The notes: generated from the letters alone by a model not told the origin. DNA of 64,000 bases from Lichenihabitans sp033947565 (GCF_033947565.1 NZ_JARPVX010000002.1:139026-203025), one strand, 5' to 3'; positions 37,499 through 47,503 are shown, counted from the first letter of the stretch. A program made the numbers and translations.

Positions 37499-38667
37499 TG
37501 TCGGCCGCCGTCACGTTCCGCGACGTCGACATCGTGTTCGGCCGGGCGGCGCCCGGCCCCGCACTGGCGCTGCTCGATCAGGGCCGCACGCGCGAGGAGA
37601 TCCTGGCCGAGACCGGGCAGGTCATCGGGGTGGCCAAGGCCAATCTCAGCGTCGACCATGGCGAGATCTGCGTGCTGATGGGCCTTTCGGGCTCGGGGAA
37701 GTCGACCCTGCTGCGCGCCGTGAACCGTCTCAACGTGCCGGCGCGGGGCGACGTGCTGGTGGATGTGGGTGGCCGTAGCGTGAACGTGTCCACTTGCGAC
37801 GCCCGCAGCCTGCGTGCGCTGCGTGGCCGCTCGGTCGCCATGGTGTTCCAGCAATTCGCGCTATTGCCCTGGCGCTCCGTGCGCGACAACGTGGGGCTCG
37901 GCCTCGAACTGCGCGGGCTGTCCGGCGTCGCGCGCAACCGGATCGTCGACGAAAAGCTCGCCATGGTGGGGCTCGACCGCTGGGCCGACAAATACGCCCA
38001 TGAACTGTCGGGCGGCATGCAGCAGCGCGTCGGCCTGGCCCGAGCCTTTGCGACCGACGCCGATATTCTGCTGATGGACGAGCCCTTCTCGGCGCTCGAC
38101 CCGCTGATCCGCACCAAGCTGCAGGACGAGCTCCTGGCGCTGCAGAGCACCCTCAAAAAGACGATCCTCTTCGTCAGCCACGACCTCGACGAAGCCATCA
38201 AGCTCGGCAACCGCATCGTCATCATGGAGGGCGGGCGCATCGTGCAGGCCGGCACCGCGGAGGACATTCTGCTGCGGCCTGCCGATGCTTATGTGGCCGA
38301 GTTCGTGCGCCACGTGAACCCGCTCGAGGCGCTGCGCGCGTCGGCCATCATGACGCCCCTGGCGACGCTGCCGCGCACCGGTCAGGTGGTGACGGCCTGT
38401 CAGGCCTCCGGCTTGCAGGTGGTAGTTGCCGAAGGGCAGCCCATCCCGCTGCGGATCGGCACGGGCGCTACCCTCCCGGTGGCGAGCAGCGGGCTCAACG
38501 GCCATGCGGTCGGGGCCGAAGCGATTACGATCCCGGCCGATATGCCATTACGGCAGGCCATCGCCCTGCGGCAGGTGCAGAATTGCCCGTTGCTGGTGGT
38601 GGATGCGGCCGGGGCTCTGCTGGGCGCAATCGGCGAGGCCGATATTTATCGGGCTTTGCTTCGGTGA
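37498..38667 (+). CDS. choV: Choline ABC transporter, ATPase ChoV
   Basis: ATPase of the choline importer (ProV/OpuAA family), 389 aa. Walker A is GLSGSGKST, the signature is ELSGGMQQRVGLARA and Walker B is DILLMDEPFSALDP. The switch His is in LFVSHDLDEAI. The N-terminal segment (LLDQGRTREEILAETGQVIGVAKANLSVDHGE) is typical of the glycine-betaine/choline subfamily. The C-terminal 100 residues have CBS-like segments (PLRQAIALRQVQNCPLLVVDAAGALLGAIGEADIYRALLR), which sense ionic strength in OpuA. I chose the ATG overlapping the choW stop. Confidence 0.95.
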   Translation: MSAAVTFRDVDIVFGRAAPGPALALLDQGRTREEILAETGQVIGVAKANLSVDHGEICVLMGLSGSGKSTLLRAVNRLNVPARGDVLVDVGGRSVNVSTCDARSLRALRGRSVAMVFQQFALLPWRSVRDNVGLGLELRGLSGVARNRIVDEKLAMVGLDRWADKYAHELSGGMQQRVGLARAFATDADILLMDEPFSALDPLIRTKLQDELLALQSTLKKTILFVSHDLDEAIKLGNRIVIMEGGRIVQAGTAEDILLRPADAYVAEFVRHVNPLEALRASAIMTPLATLPRTGQVVTACQASGLQVVVAEGQPIPLRIGTGATLPVASSGLNGHAVGAEAITIPADMPLRQAIALRQVQNCPLLVVDAAGALLGAIGEADIYRALLR

Positions 38668-38678
38668 CGGCCCTGCCG

Positions 38679-39128
38679 TCAAGCGAGGCCCTGCCACACC
38701 ATCCGGAAGGTCGGGAGACCGGACCGCAGGCTGATGCCGGTGCCTGACACGGCGAAGCCTTCGCTTTCGTAGAGCCTTATCGCGGGCTGGTTCATCTGCG
38801 CCACGGTCAAGCTCAGCTCAGCGGGCGAGCGCGCCTTGGCGGCCCGGATCAGAAGCCGGCCGATGCCGCGGCGTTGCGCAGCCCGTGCGGTCACAAGCTG
38901 GTCGAGGTCCCGGGTGTCGGGATTGATCGTCATGAAACCGAGGGGCGTCCCGGTGTGATGCGCCACCAGGGCTGTGGCCCCTTCCCGCTGCAGATCGGCC
39001 ACATGGTTTCGAAACCAGGGTATCCGGGCCGCGAAGTCGATGCTCGGCAGAAGGGCCGTCCAAGCCTCTACCCAAAGGGTTTCGAGGTCTGGCCAGTGGC
39101 GGTCCTCAAACGGCGCGATGTGGATCAT
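38679..39128 (-). CDS. GNAT-family N-acetyltransferase
   Basis: Acetyltransferase of 149 aa with TALVAHHTGTPLGFMTINPDTRDLDQLVTARAAQRRGIGRLLIRAAK, where QRRGIGRLL is the acetyl-CoA loop, and AIRLYESEGFAVSGTG at the C-terminal strand. Its start shares a base with the stop of the OmpA-like gene upstream, so it is translationally coupled to it. Acceptor unknown; a cell-envelope substrate is only a guess from position. Confidence 0.85.
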   Translation of the reverse strand: MIHIAPFEDRHWPDLETLWVEAWTALLPSIDFAARIPWFRNHVADLQREGATALVAHHTGTPLGFMTINPDTRDLDQLVTARAAQRRGIGRLLIRAAKARSPAELSLTVAQMNQPAIRLYESEGFAVSGTGISLRSGLPTFRMVWQGLA

Positions 39129-40156
39129 TACCGCTCGGTGAGCTTCAGTTCGATGCGGCGGTTCCGACGCAAGGCGTCGTCGCTGTCGCCCGTGTCGATC
39201 GGCTGGAATTCCCCGAACCCCGCCGCCAGCAGCCGCTGCGGATCGACGCCCTTGCCGACCAGATACTGCACCACCGCGATGGCGCGCGACGCCGACAGGT
39301 CCCAGTTCGACTTGAACTGCGGCGAGGTGATCGGGCGCTTGTCGGTATGGCCGTCGACACGCAGGATCCAGGCGATGTCGGGCGGAATCTCGCGTTCGAG
39401 CTCGATCACGGCGCTGGCCAGTTGATCGAGCTCCGCATGGCCATCGGGGTTGACGGTGGCCTGGCCTGAATCGAACAGCACCTCGGATTGAAACACGAAG
39501 CGGTCGCCCACAACCCGGATGCCGGGACGGTTGCCGAGGATCTCGCGCAGTCGGCCAAAGAAGTCCGACCGATAACGCGCGAGCTCCTGCACCTTCTGGG
39601 CCAGCGCCACATTGAGCCGCGACCCGAGTTCGGCGATGCGGGCCTGACTGTCCTTGTCGCGAGACTCCGAGGCGCCGAGTGCATCCTCAAGGGCGCCGAG
39701 CTGCTTACGCAACGCCGCGATCTGCTGGTTGAGAATGTCCACCTGGGCGAGCGCCCGGCTGGTGTTGTCCTTTTCGCGTGTCACAGCGCCGGCGGCGTCG
39801 GATGTCGCCACGGCTGCGCCGCCACCCGCCAGCACGCCGGCATCGACGACGCCTTGCAGGCGGTTGCGTTCCTTGGCGGTCGCATCGAGCGTCGCCTGAA
39901 GCGAGGCAAGGCTCGACTGGTCGCTCGACGACTTCGATCGCTCGAGGGCGAGCAGCGACGTCAGCTCCTCGATCTGTCGATTGAGCCGGCCGAGGGCCGA
40001 GTCCTTGCCGCTGACTTCGCGCGACATGAAGAACTGCGACAGCATGAACACCGACAACAGGAAGGTGATGACGAGCAGCATCACCGAAAGGGCATCGACG
40101 AAGCCGGGCCAATAATCGATGTGGCGTTGGCTGCGCCGACTGCGCGCAAGCGCCAT
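39128..40156 (-). CDS. OmpA/MotB-like envelope protein, partner of a MotA-like channel
   Basis: A 342-aa protein with one N-terminal membrane helix (FVDALSVMLLVITFLLSVFMLSQFF). The Asp in FVDALSVMLL is at the place of the proton-binding Asp of MotB. A periplasmic coiled coil of about 130 residues (LNRQIEELTSLLALERSK and on) leads to an OmpA C-terminal peptidoglycan-binding domain (VLFDSGQATVNPDGHAELDQLA, LRVDGHTDKRPI, LSASRAIAVVQYLVGKGVDPQRLLAAGFGEFQPI). It overlaps the MotA-like gene by one base. No flagellar genes lie nearby. It probably forms an ion-driven envelope complex with the upstream gene product; function unknown. Confidence 0.87.
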   Translation of the reverse strand: MALARSRRSQRHIDYWPGFVDALSVMLLVITFLLSVFMLSQFFMSREVSGKDSALGRLNRQIEELTSLLALERSKSSSDQSSLASLQATLDATAKERNRLQGVVDAGVLAGGGAAVATSDAAGAVTREKDNTSRALAQVDILNQQIAALRKQLGALEDALGASESRDKDSQARIAELGSRLNVALAQKVQELARYRSDFFGRLREILGNRPGIRVVGDRFVFQSEVLFDSGQATVNPDGHAELDQLASAVIELEREIPPDIAWILRVDGHTDKRPITSPQFKSNWDLSASRAIAVVQYLVGKGVDPQRLLAAGFGEFQPIDTGDSDDALRRNRRIELKLTER

Positions 40157-41127
40157 CAGCGCATCTCCTTTTCGCGCAGCACGCGCTCGAGTAGCCGCCG
40201 TGTTTCGTTGCTCTGGCTCGACTGCGTTTCCACCCAGTCGCGGATCAGCTGCTGTTCGGATCGCATGTGCTGCACGAGGCCCTGGATGCCCTCCGCGAGA
40301 TTGGCCATGGCGGCGGTGGCGGCGCGGCTGCTCGACTGGTCGGCGCCGGCCGCAATCTTGTCGAGGGCGGACTGGAGACCCACCGGCAGTGCGACAGCCT
40401 TGGCGTCGCCGCCCTCGCCGAGTGCCTCGGTGGTGTAGTTCGACAGGTTGTCTTCGAGTTCTGTGAAGAAGCGGTTCTGCGCCTGCCCGGCCTGGAGGTC
40501 CAGGAAGCCGAGCACCAGCGAGCCCGACAATCCGAACAGCGACGAGGTGAACGAGACGCTCATGCCCGCGATGGGGGCCGCGAGGCCGTTCTTCAGATCA
40601 TCGAACATGGCGCCGGAATCGCCCGTCACCTGCATCGACTGGATGACGCCGGAGATCGACCCGACGGTTTCCAGCAGGCCCCAGAAGGTGCCGAGCAGGC
40701 CGAGGAAAATCAGCAGGCCGGTGAGGTACCGGGCAAGCTCGCGCGATTCGTCGAGGCGCGATCCGACGGCGTCCAGCACGGCCCGTAGCGTCAGGGTCGA
40801 CACCGAATTCGGCTGGGCATCCGGGCGGATCACCGCCGTGAGGGGTGCCAGCAGCACCGGGGCCGGCGCGTCGCTCCCCGGCCGTCGCAGCGCGTTCACC
40901 CACCGGACCTCACGGAAGAGCCGGATCACCTGTCGCAGCCCGAGCACGATACCGATGACGGCTACGCCGAAGATGAGGCCGTTGAGCGCCGGGTTGGCCA
41001 GAAAGGCGGCGCTGATCTGCCGGTACAGGATCAGGGCCACGAAGCCGACGAGGATCAGGAAGACCACCATCCGCACCAGGAACACCCGTGGCGAGGACAA
41101 GCGAAAGGGATCACCGCGTGAGGCCAT
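40156..41127 (-). CDS. MotA/TolQ/ExbB-like proton-channel protein
   Basis: An inner-membrane protein of 323 aa with two N-terminal helices (VRMVVFLILVGFVALILY and LNGLIFGVAVIGIVLGL) and a conserved channel region with two more (YLTGLLIFLGLLGTFWGLLETVGSI; GLAAPIAGMSVSFTSSLFGLSGSLVLGFLDL). The LGTFWGLLETV and GMSVSFTSSLFGL segments match MotA/ExbB channels. The cytoplasmic C-terminal tail is helical (SSRAATAAMANLAEGIQGLVQHMRSEQQLIRDW). I chose ATG 41127 (MASRGDPF); an earlier ATG at 41175 adds 16 residues. It is coupled to the OmpA-like gene. I recall such pairs in many rhizobia, distinct from flagellar MotAB. Confidence 0.87.
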   Translation of the reverse strand: MASRGDPFRLSSPRVFLVRMVVFLILVGFVALILYRQISAAFLANPALNGLIFGVAVIGIVLGLRQVIRLFREVRWVNALRRPGSDAPAPVLLAPLTAVIRPDAQPNSVSTLTLRAVLDAVGSRLDESRELARYLTGLLIFLGLLGTFWGLLETVGSISGVIQSMQVTGDSGAMFDDLKNGLAAPIAGMSVSFTSSLFGLSGSLVLGFLDLQAGQAQNRFFTELEDNLSNYTTEALGEGGDAKAVALPVGLQSALDKIAAGADQSSSRAATAAMANLAEGIQGLVQHMRSEQQLIRDWVETQSSQSNETRRLLERVLREKEMR

Positions 41128-41224
41128 CAATCCAATCCGGCGCACCGCCGCCGCGACCGGCGGGGGCTTTCTCAATCCTTAGCAGAAGGTTGACGCGGAC
41201 TCACGCGAATCCCACAGCCAGGGT

Positions 41225-42019
41225 TCAGCCGATGCCCTTGATGGCGGCCAGCATCTCACGCTGGATGTATTCGTTGCCGGCCAGGATGCTGCCGCCATGG
41301 ACGATGTCGTCGGTGCCATCGGCCGTGCTGACGAAGCCGCCCGCCTCACGCACCATCAGGGCGCCGGCCGTCACGTCCCAGCTTTGGATATTGCGCTCCC
41401 AATAGCCATCGAAACGACCCGCCGCCACGGCCGCCAGATCGAGCGCCGCCGAGCCGAGGCGGCGCAGGTTGCCGGAGGTGGCCAGCAACGCCGCGAATTC
41501 CTGCTTGAACAAGGGATGGTGCTTGGCCCGCGCCAAGGGCGGGATGCCGCAGGCGATTAGCGAATCCGATAGTTTGCGCCGGGCCGCCACCCGCATGCGG
41601 GTGGCATTGAGAAACGCGCCCTGCCCCTTCTCGGTGACATACATTTCGTCGGTGCCGGGATTGAAGATCAGGCCGGCCACGATCTGATCTTCGCGAACCA
41701 GCGCGATCGAGATGGCGAACAGCGGCAGCCCATGCAGGAAGTTGGTGGTGCCGTCGAGCGGATCGATGTGCCAGGTGTGGCTCTTGTCCGTGCCCTCGAC
41801 GGTGCCACCCTCTTCCATCACGAAACCGTAGCCTGGCCGGGCGCGCGACAGTTCCTCGAACAGCACTTTCTCGGCCCGTTTGTCGGCCGCGGTGACGAAG
41901 TCGCCCGGGCCCTTCACCGACACCTGAAGGTTCTCGATCTCGCCGAGGTCGCGCTTCAAGCCGCGGCCGGCCTTCTGGGCGGCTGCGGTCATGACGGTCA
42001 TCAGGGCGGATCGGATCAT
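41225..42019 (-). CDS. suhB: Inositol-1-monophosphatase family protein (SuhB)
   Basis: Mg-dependent phosphatase of the IMPase family, 264 aa. Metal and active-site motifs are FVTAADKRAE, VMEEGGTVEGTDKSHTWHIDPLDGTTNFLHGLPLFAISIAL (WHIDPLDGTTNF is the diagnostic core) and WDVTAGALMVREAGG. SuhB both hydrolyses inositol phosphate and binds rRNA antitermination complexes in enterobacteria; which role applies here is not visible. It lies about 100 bp before the MotA-like gene on the same strand. Confidence 0.93.
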   Translation of the reverse strand: MIRSALMTVMTAAAQKAGRGLKRDLGEIENLQVSVKGPGDFVTAADKRAEKVLFEELSRARPGYGFVMEEGGTVEGTDKSHTWHIDPLDGTTNFLHGLPLFAISIALVREDQIVAGLIFNPGTDEMYVTEKGQGAFLNATRMRVAARRKLSDSLIACGIPPLARAKHHPLFKQEFAALLATSGNLRRLGSAALDLAAVAAGRFDGYWERNIQSWDVTAGALMVREAGGFVSTADGTDDIVHGGSILAGNEYIQREMLAAIKGIG

Positions 42020-42097
42020 GGCGGGCTTCCAAGCGCGGGCAAGGCCGGGTCAAAGCAAATTCGGCCGTCGAACGCCACCCCTAAACGCCGCGTCGGG

Positions 42098-42466
42098 TCA
42101 GTCCCGGCCGATCGCGTCGAGGCCGCGGGCGATCCGCTCGATGCGCTGCGCCGCCTCGACGACCGCCTCCGCCACCGTCGCATAACCGGCCTCAAGCCGG
42201 TCGTCGACGCTCGCCTCGAGGTCCGCTACCGCGGCCAGCCGAGCTTCGAGCGCGGCTACGCGGGCTTCGGCGGCCGATAGGTCGTCCGCGATGGTCAAAG
42301 CCGCCATCACGGTGATGCGACCGTCGCCGATCTCACCGAAATGGCCGCGCAATTCGGTGATCTTGGCGTCGAGCCGTTCTGCCAGCCGCTCGAGATGGGC
42401 TTCCTCGCCGTCGTCGCAGGCCATGCGATAGGAGCGGCCCGCGATGGACACGGTGACCTGGGTCAT
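42098..42466 (-). CDS. zapA: Cell division protein ZapA
   Basis: Small FtsZ-ring stabiliser, 122 aa. The N-terminal ZapA domain reads TQVTVSIAGRSYRMACDDGEEAHLERLAERLDAKITELR, followed by GDGRITVMAALTIADDLSAAEARVAALEARLA, a coiled-coil region. A C-terminal extension of about 35 residues is helical. I chose ATG 42466, where homology begins; upstream codons overlap the preceding gene. It follows a DUF4164 gene by 11 bp, the usual rhizobial pairing. Confidence 0.93.
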   Translation of the reverse strand: MTQVTVSIAGRSYRMACDDGEEAHLERLAERLDAKITELRGHFGEIGDGRITVMAALTIADDLSAAEARVAALEARLAAVADLEASVDDRLEAGYATVAEAVVEAAQRIERIARGLDAIGRD

Positions 42467-42477
42467 GCGCGGCTCCG

Positions 42478-42759
42478 TCAGTCGCCGAGGCGATCGCGCA
42501 GCGTGGCGCAAACGGCATCCATCTGCTCGAGCCGTTCGGCGACGGCGGCCCCCGTATGACGCCATTGCTCGCCAGCCAATTGGCTCTGCTCCAGAGCCTC
42601 GCCGAGTCGTGCCCGGTCCTCCTGCATCAAGGCCAGTTCCTGTTCCAGCTGAGCGCGGGCCGCGTCCGCACGGACGCGGCGTTCCACGGCCGCCTCCAGA
42701 AGGTCGAGGGCACCCGTCAATGTCTTCACGGCATTGTGCAGGCTATCTGGCAGCGCCAT
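42478..42759 (-). CDS. DUF4164-type coiled-coil protein
   Basis: A 93-aa, almost wholly helical protein: NAVKTLTGALDLLEAAVERRVRADAARAQLEQELALMQEDRARLGEALEQ and a C-terminal LEQMDAVCATLRDRLGD. The heptad pattern indicates a coiled coil. Its size and its place directly in front of zapA fit DUF4164, found in this position across rhizobia. It may assist ZapA or FtsZ, but this is inference. I chose ATG 42759 (MALPDSLHNAV). Confidence 0.85.
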   Translation of the reverse strand: MALPDSLHNAVKTLTGALDLLEAAVERRVRADAARAQLEQELALMQEDRARLGEALEQSQLAGEQWRHTGAAVAERLEQMDAVCATLRDRLGD

Positions 42760-42975
42760 GGGGAAGTGCGTTCGTTTCCAGCTGTAGCGGGCCACACAGC
42801 TTTGACGTACAAGCGGCGCATTGAAAAGGGGTTGCCCGGCGGACGCGGCGGTTCGACCAGGCCGGTTGGCCGGTCGAGCTTACGAAGCCATGCAGCTTGC
42901 GCATAGCGCCTCGCATTTCGGCATTGATGCTCGCAGCGGCTTCAGGCATGCCGTGCTGGGCAAAGGAGAACAAGC

Positions 42976-43983
42976 ATGACCGTGAAAGTCGCCATCAACG
43001 GCTTCGGGCGCATCGGGAGAAACATCCTGAGGGCGATCGTCGAGTCGGGCCGCACCGACATCCAAGTCGTCGCCATCAACGACCTCGGGCCGGTCGAGAC
43101 CAACGCCCATCTGCTGCGCTTCGACAGCGTGCATGGCCGCTTCCCGCACAAGGTAGAGGTTTCGGGCGACACCATCGACGTCGGCACCGGCCCCATCAAG
43201 GTCACGGCGATCCGTGATCCGTCCACCCTGCCGCATGCCGAGCTCGGCATCGATATCGCGATGGAATGCACCGGCATCTTCACCGCGAAGGACAAGGCCA
43301 TGGCCCACGTCAAGGCTGGCGCCAAGCGCGTGCTGGTTTCGGCCCCGGCCGACGGCGCCGACAAGACCATTGTCATGGGGGTCAATGACAAGACCCTGAC
43401 CAAGGACGACATCGTGGTGTCGAACGGCTCCTGCACCACCAATTGCCTGGCGCCCATCGCCAAGGTGCTGCACGAAACGATCGGCATCGAGCACGGCTTC
43501 ATGACGACGATCCACAGCTACACGGGCGACCAGCCGACGCTCGATACGATGCACAAGGACCTGTATCGCGCCCGCGCCGCAGCCCTGTCGTCCATCCCGA
43601 CCTCGACCGGCGCCGCCAAGGCGATCGGCCTCGTGCTGCCCGAGCTTGCCGGCAAGCTCGACGGCTCGGCCATCCGGGTGCCGACCCCGAACGTGTCGCT
43701 GGTGGACCTGAAGCTGGTGGTGAAGCGCGCCACCACGAAGGAAGAAATCAACGCCGCCATGCGGAAGGCCGCGGAAGGCGAGATGGCCGGCGTGCTCGGC
43801 TACACGGACCTGCCGAACGTTTCCAGCGACTTCAACCACGACCCGCATTCGTCCATCTTCCACATGGACCAGACCAGGGTCATCAACGGCACCTTCGTGC
43901 GCGTCGTGTCCTGGTACGACAACGAATGGGGCTTCTCGAACCGCATGGGCGACACCGCCGTCGCGATGGCGAAGCTCATCTGA
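42976..43983 (+). CDS. gap: Glyceraldehyde-3-phosphate dehydrogenase, type I
   Basis: Central glycolytic and gluconeogenic enzyme, 335 aa. The NAD-binding INGFGRIGRNILRA opens the protein. The catalytic Cys is C153 in SNGSCTTNC, with the general-base His in MTTIHSYTGDQ and phosphate-site RARAAALSSIPTSTGAAKAIGLVLPEL. The residue after INDL is Gly-Pro, with no marker that settles NAD versus NADP use. GGAG lies 8 bp before the ATG. First gene of the gap-pgk set; a strong palindrome follows the stop. Confidence 0.98.
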   Translation: MTVKVAINGFGRIGRNILRAIVESGRTDIQVVAINDLGPVETNAHLLRFDSVHGRFPHKVEVSGDTIDVGTGPIKVTAIRDPSTLPHAELGIDIAMECTGIFTAKDKAMAHVKAGAKRVLVSAPADGADKTIVMGVNDKTLTKDDIVVSNGSCTTNCLAPIAKVLHETIGIEHGFMTTIHSYTGDQPTLDTMHKDLYRARAAALSSIPTSTGAAKAIGLVLPELAGKLDGSAIRVPTPNVSLVDLKLVVKRATTKEEINAAMRKAAEGEMAGVLGYTDLPNVSSDFNHDPHSSIFHMDQTRVINGTFVRVVSWYDNEWGFSNRMGDTAVAMAKLI

Positions 43984-43990
43984 CCATCAA

Positions 43991-44018
43991 ACCCTCTCCC
44001 GCGCGAGCGGGAGAGGGT
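43991..44018. repeat. Perfect palindrome between gap and pgk (REP-like or attenuator)
   Basis: ACCCTCTCCCGC and GCGGGAGAGGGT form a perfect 12-bp stem around GCGA. There is no T-run on either side, so it is not a classical terminator. A second, weaker hairpin (CCCGC...GCGGG) follows at about 44022-44038. The CCCTCTCCCGC/GCGGGAGAGGG core is a dispersed intergenic palindrome I recall from many alphaproteobacterial genomes. It may tune the gap:pgk mRNA ratio. Confidence 0.75.
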
Positions 44019-44127
44019 GTTCCCGCCTTCGCGCGGGCTTGCGGGGCCAGCCGGCCTTGCGCTTCCCCATCATCGCTGTCCGGGGGACCCGGGGTTTCCC
44101 GCCCACCGCGGCGCTTCGGAGACTCCC

Positions 44128-45318
<1,191 letters not shown>

Positions 45319-45330
45319 GGAAACCAACCC

Positions 45331-46551
45331 ATGCCGACGACGGTGGTGCAACACGATCTCGAGGCTCCCGTCGTCGTGGTGGGCGCCGGGGCGGTCGGCC
45401 TGACAGCCGCGATCGCCTTGGCGCGTCAAGGCCGCGCCGTCACCCTTGTGGGCCAACCCGGGGCGCCGCGGCCGGGACGCACGGTGGCGCTTCTCGAAGG
45501 TTCGGTCGACCTGCTGCGGCAGCTTGACCTGTGGCCCTCGATCGCCCCGGCAGCCGAGGCGTTGCGCACCATGCGGATCGTCGATGCGACGGGGTCGCTG
45601 TTTGCGCCGCCCCCCGTCGCCTTCAAGGCCGAGGAGATCGGCCTTTCGGCCTTCGGGTACAACGTCGACAATGCCACGCTCGAAGCAGCCCTGTGGCAGG
45701 CCGCCGGAACGACGTCCGGGTTGACCCTTGCGTCGTCCGCCGCAACTGGGTTTGCCTTCAAGGCTGATGCCGCTGACGTGCGTCTCGACACGGGCGAGGT
45801 CTTGCGGGCGTCGCTGGTGGTCGCGGCCGACGGGCGCGCCTCCCTGGCCCGCAAGGCGGCCCACATCGGCGTCCGCACCACCGAACATCCGCAACGCGCC
45901 ATGACGGCCACCTTCGCGCATGCCGCACCGCACGGTAACGTATCGACGGAATTCCACACCCGCGAGGGGCCGTTCACGCTGGTGCCCCTGCCGGGTGAGG
46001 GCCAGCGCCGTTCGAGCCTGGTCTGGGTCATGTCGCCCGCGGCCGCCAGGCGGCGACGCGCTGCCGGCGATGCCGCCTTTGTGCGGGATGCCGAGCGGCA
46101 ATGTGCCCGCCTGCTCGGCGCCATGACGCTCGAGGGGGCGATCGGCAGCTTTCCGATCATCACGCAGGCCGCGACGGCCCTCATAGGGCCTCGCTTGGTG
46201 CTGGTCGGCGAGGCCGCGCATGCCCTGCCGCCGATCGGCGCCCAAGGTTTGAACCTGAGCTTTCGGGATGTCGCGGCGCTTGTGCGGCATGTCGCCGGTA
46301 CGCCGCCCGTCGCCGACCCCGGCAATGCCGAGATCCTCCGGGCCTTTGAGCGTGAGCGCCGCCGCGACGTGGCGGGTCGGATCGCCGCCGTCGACCTGTT
46401 GAACGGCTCGTTGCTGTCCCGCGGGGTGGCCACAGATGCGCTGCGGGGCGCCGGCCTGATGGCGCTCGGCCGCGTGGCACCGGTGCGGCGCTTCCTCATG
46501 CGGCATGGCCTTGCTCCGGGCACCGGCCGGTCAGTGAGGCCATCGGCTTGA
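45331..46551 (+). CDS. FAD-dependent hydroxylase of the UbiH/UbiF/Coq6 family
   Basis: Flavin monooxygenase, 406 aa, probably one of the ring hydroxylases of ubiquinone synthesis. FAD-binding motifs are VVVVGAGAVGLTAAIALARQG at the N-terminus, the DG motif VVAADGRASLARKAA, and the GD-type motif LVGEAAHALPPIGAQGLNLSFRDVAAL. The last stretch is the ubiquinone hydroxylase signature (here with Glu in place of Asp). Which ring position it hydroxylates cannot be said. It starts 12 bp after pgk and is likely co-transcribed. Confidence 0.9.
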   Translation: MPTTVVQHDLEAPVVVVGAGAVGLTAAIALARQGRAVTLVGQPGAPRPGRTVALLEGSVDLLRQLDLWPSIAPAAEALRTMRIVDATGSLFAPPPVAFKAEEIGLSAFGYNVDNATLEAALWQAAGTTSGLTLASSAATGFAFKADAADVRLDTGEVLRASLVVAADGRASLARKAAHIGVRTTEHPQRAMTATFAHAAPHGNVSTEFHTREGPFTLVPLPGEGQRRSSLVWVMSPAAARRRRAAGDAAFVRDAERQCARLLGAMTLEGAIGSFPIITQAATALIGPRLVLVGEAAHALPPIGAQGLNLSFRDVAALVRHVAGTPPVADPGNAEILRAFERERRRDVAGRIAAVDLLNGSLLSRGVATDALRGAGLMALGRVAPVRRFLMRHGLAPGTGRSVRPSA

Positions 46552-46620
46552 CGCTCGCCCGGGTGATCGTCCATCAAGCGCCCTGTTGACACTTTCAGCC
46601 GCGGGCCGGACTCTTTCGCT

Positions 46621-47499
46621 TTGTCGCTTCGATCACGCTGGACATCGTTTCGATACAGGTTCGAGCACCGTCTCTTCCGCTTCGCCGGCCTGCTGCTGGG
46701 ATCTCTCCCGGTGGAGGTTGCCTCGGCCCTGTCGGGCGGACTCTGGCGTCATGTCGCCCCCCTGACGCACCGGCACGGCCGCGCTCTGGCCCACTTGCGC
46801 GACGCGATGCCCGAACTCGACGAGCCCGAGCGCGAGCGGGTGATCCGCGCCATGTGGGACAACCTCGGCCGCACCTTCGCGGAATCGTTCCACCTCGACG
46901 CCATTGCGGCCGACGGACGTGTGACCTTCGAGGATCATGCGGTGCTGGAGGCCTGGGCGGCGCGCCCCGGCGGTCGTGTGGCCTGCGCGGGCCATCTCGG
47001 CAACTGGGAGCTGGCAATTCTCGGCATCATGCAGGTCGGCGCCAAACCCTGGAGCATCTACCGGCCGATGAACAATCCGCATGTCGATGCGGACGTGCTG
47101 CGGATGCGGTCCTTCCTTTACACGGGCGGATTAGTGCCGAAGAGCGGGTCAGTCCCGAGGCAGTTCATGAAGATCGTCCGCGATGGCGGCAGCATCGGCT
47201 TCCTGAGCGACCAGCGGGAAAACAACGGCATCGTGGTGCCCTTGTTCGGTAAGCCCGCGCCGTCCACCACCTTTCCGGCCATGCTGGCCCGCAGCGTCGG
47301 GGCGCCAATCCTTATGGTGCGGATGCGACGCCTGCCCGGCGTCCGCTTCGTGCAATCCTTCGAGCTCCTGCCGGTGGAAGAGACCGCAGACCGCAAGGCC
47401 GATATCGAGGCCGCCACGATGGCGATCCAGAAGACGTTCGAGCGTTATGTCCGGCAGGCGCCCGAGCAGTGGATGTGGGCGCACCGGCGCTGGAGTTGA
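46621..47499 (+). CDS. Lysophospholipid/lipid A acyltransferase (LpxL/HtrB family)
   Basis: Membrane-associated acyltransferase, 292 aa, that adds a secondary acyl chain to lipid A or a related lipid at the inner membrane. The catalytic H-x4-E motif is in CAGHLGNWELAILGI. PWSIYRPMNNPHVD, GGSIGFLSDQRENNGIVVPLFGKPAPST and the C-terminal EQWMWAHRRW follow the family closely. The gene has no in-frame ATG near the N-terminus; a TTG at 46621 is the only plausible start, which implies modest translation. xthA starts 4 bp after its stop. Confidence 0.88.
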   Translation: MSLRSRWTSFRYRFEHRLFRFAGLLLGSLPVEVASALSGGLWRHVAPLTHRHGRALAHLRDAMPELDEPERERVIRAMWDNLGRTFAESFHLDAIAADGRVTFEDHAVLEAWAARPGGRVACAGHLGNWELAILGIMQVGAKPWSIYRPMNNPHVDADVLRMRSFLYTGGLVPKSGSVPRQFMKIVRDGGSIGFLSDQRENNGIVVPLFGKPAPSTTFPAMLARSVGAPILMVRMRRLPGVRFVQSFELLPVEETADRKADIEAATMAIQKTFERYVRQAPEQWMWAHRRWS

Positions 47500-47503
47500 G
47501 GCG

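Noticed and set aside
36514..38667. A 717-codon fusion covering choW and choV
   Set aside because: The upstream part is an out-of-frame reading of choX and choW. choV starts at 37498, overlapping the choW stop.
39128..41127. Zorya-type anti-phage system (ZorAB resemble MotA/OmpA)
   Set aside because: No zorC, zorD or zorE partner is present, the neighbours are housekeeping genes (suhB, zapA), and the long coiled coil is in the OmpA-like partner, not in a MotA tail.
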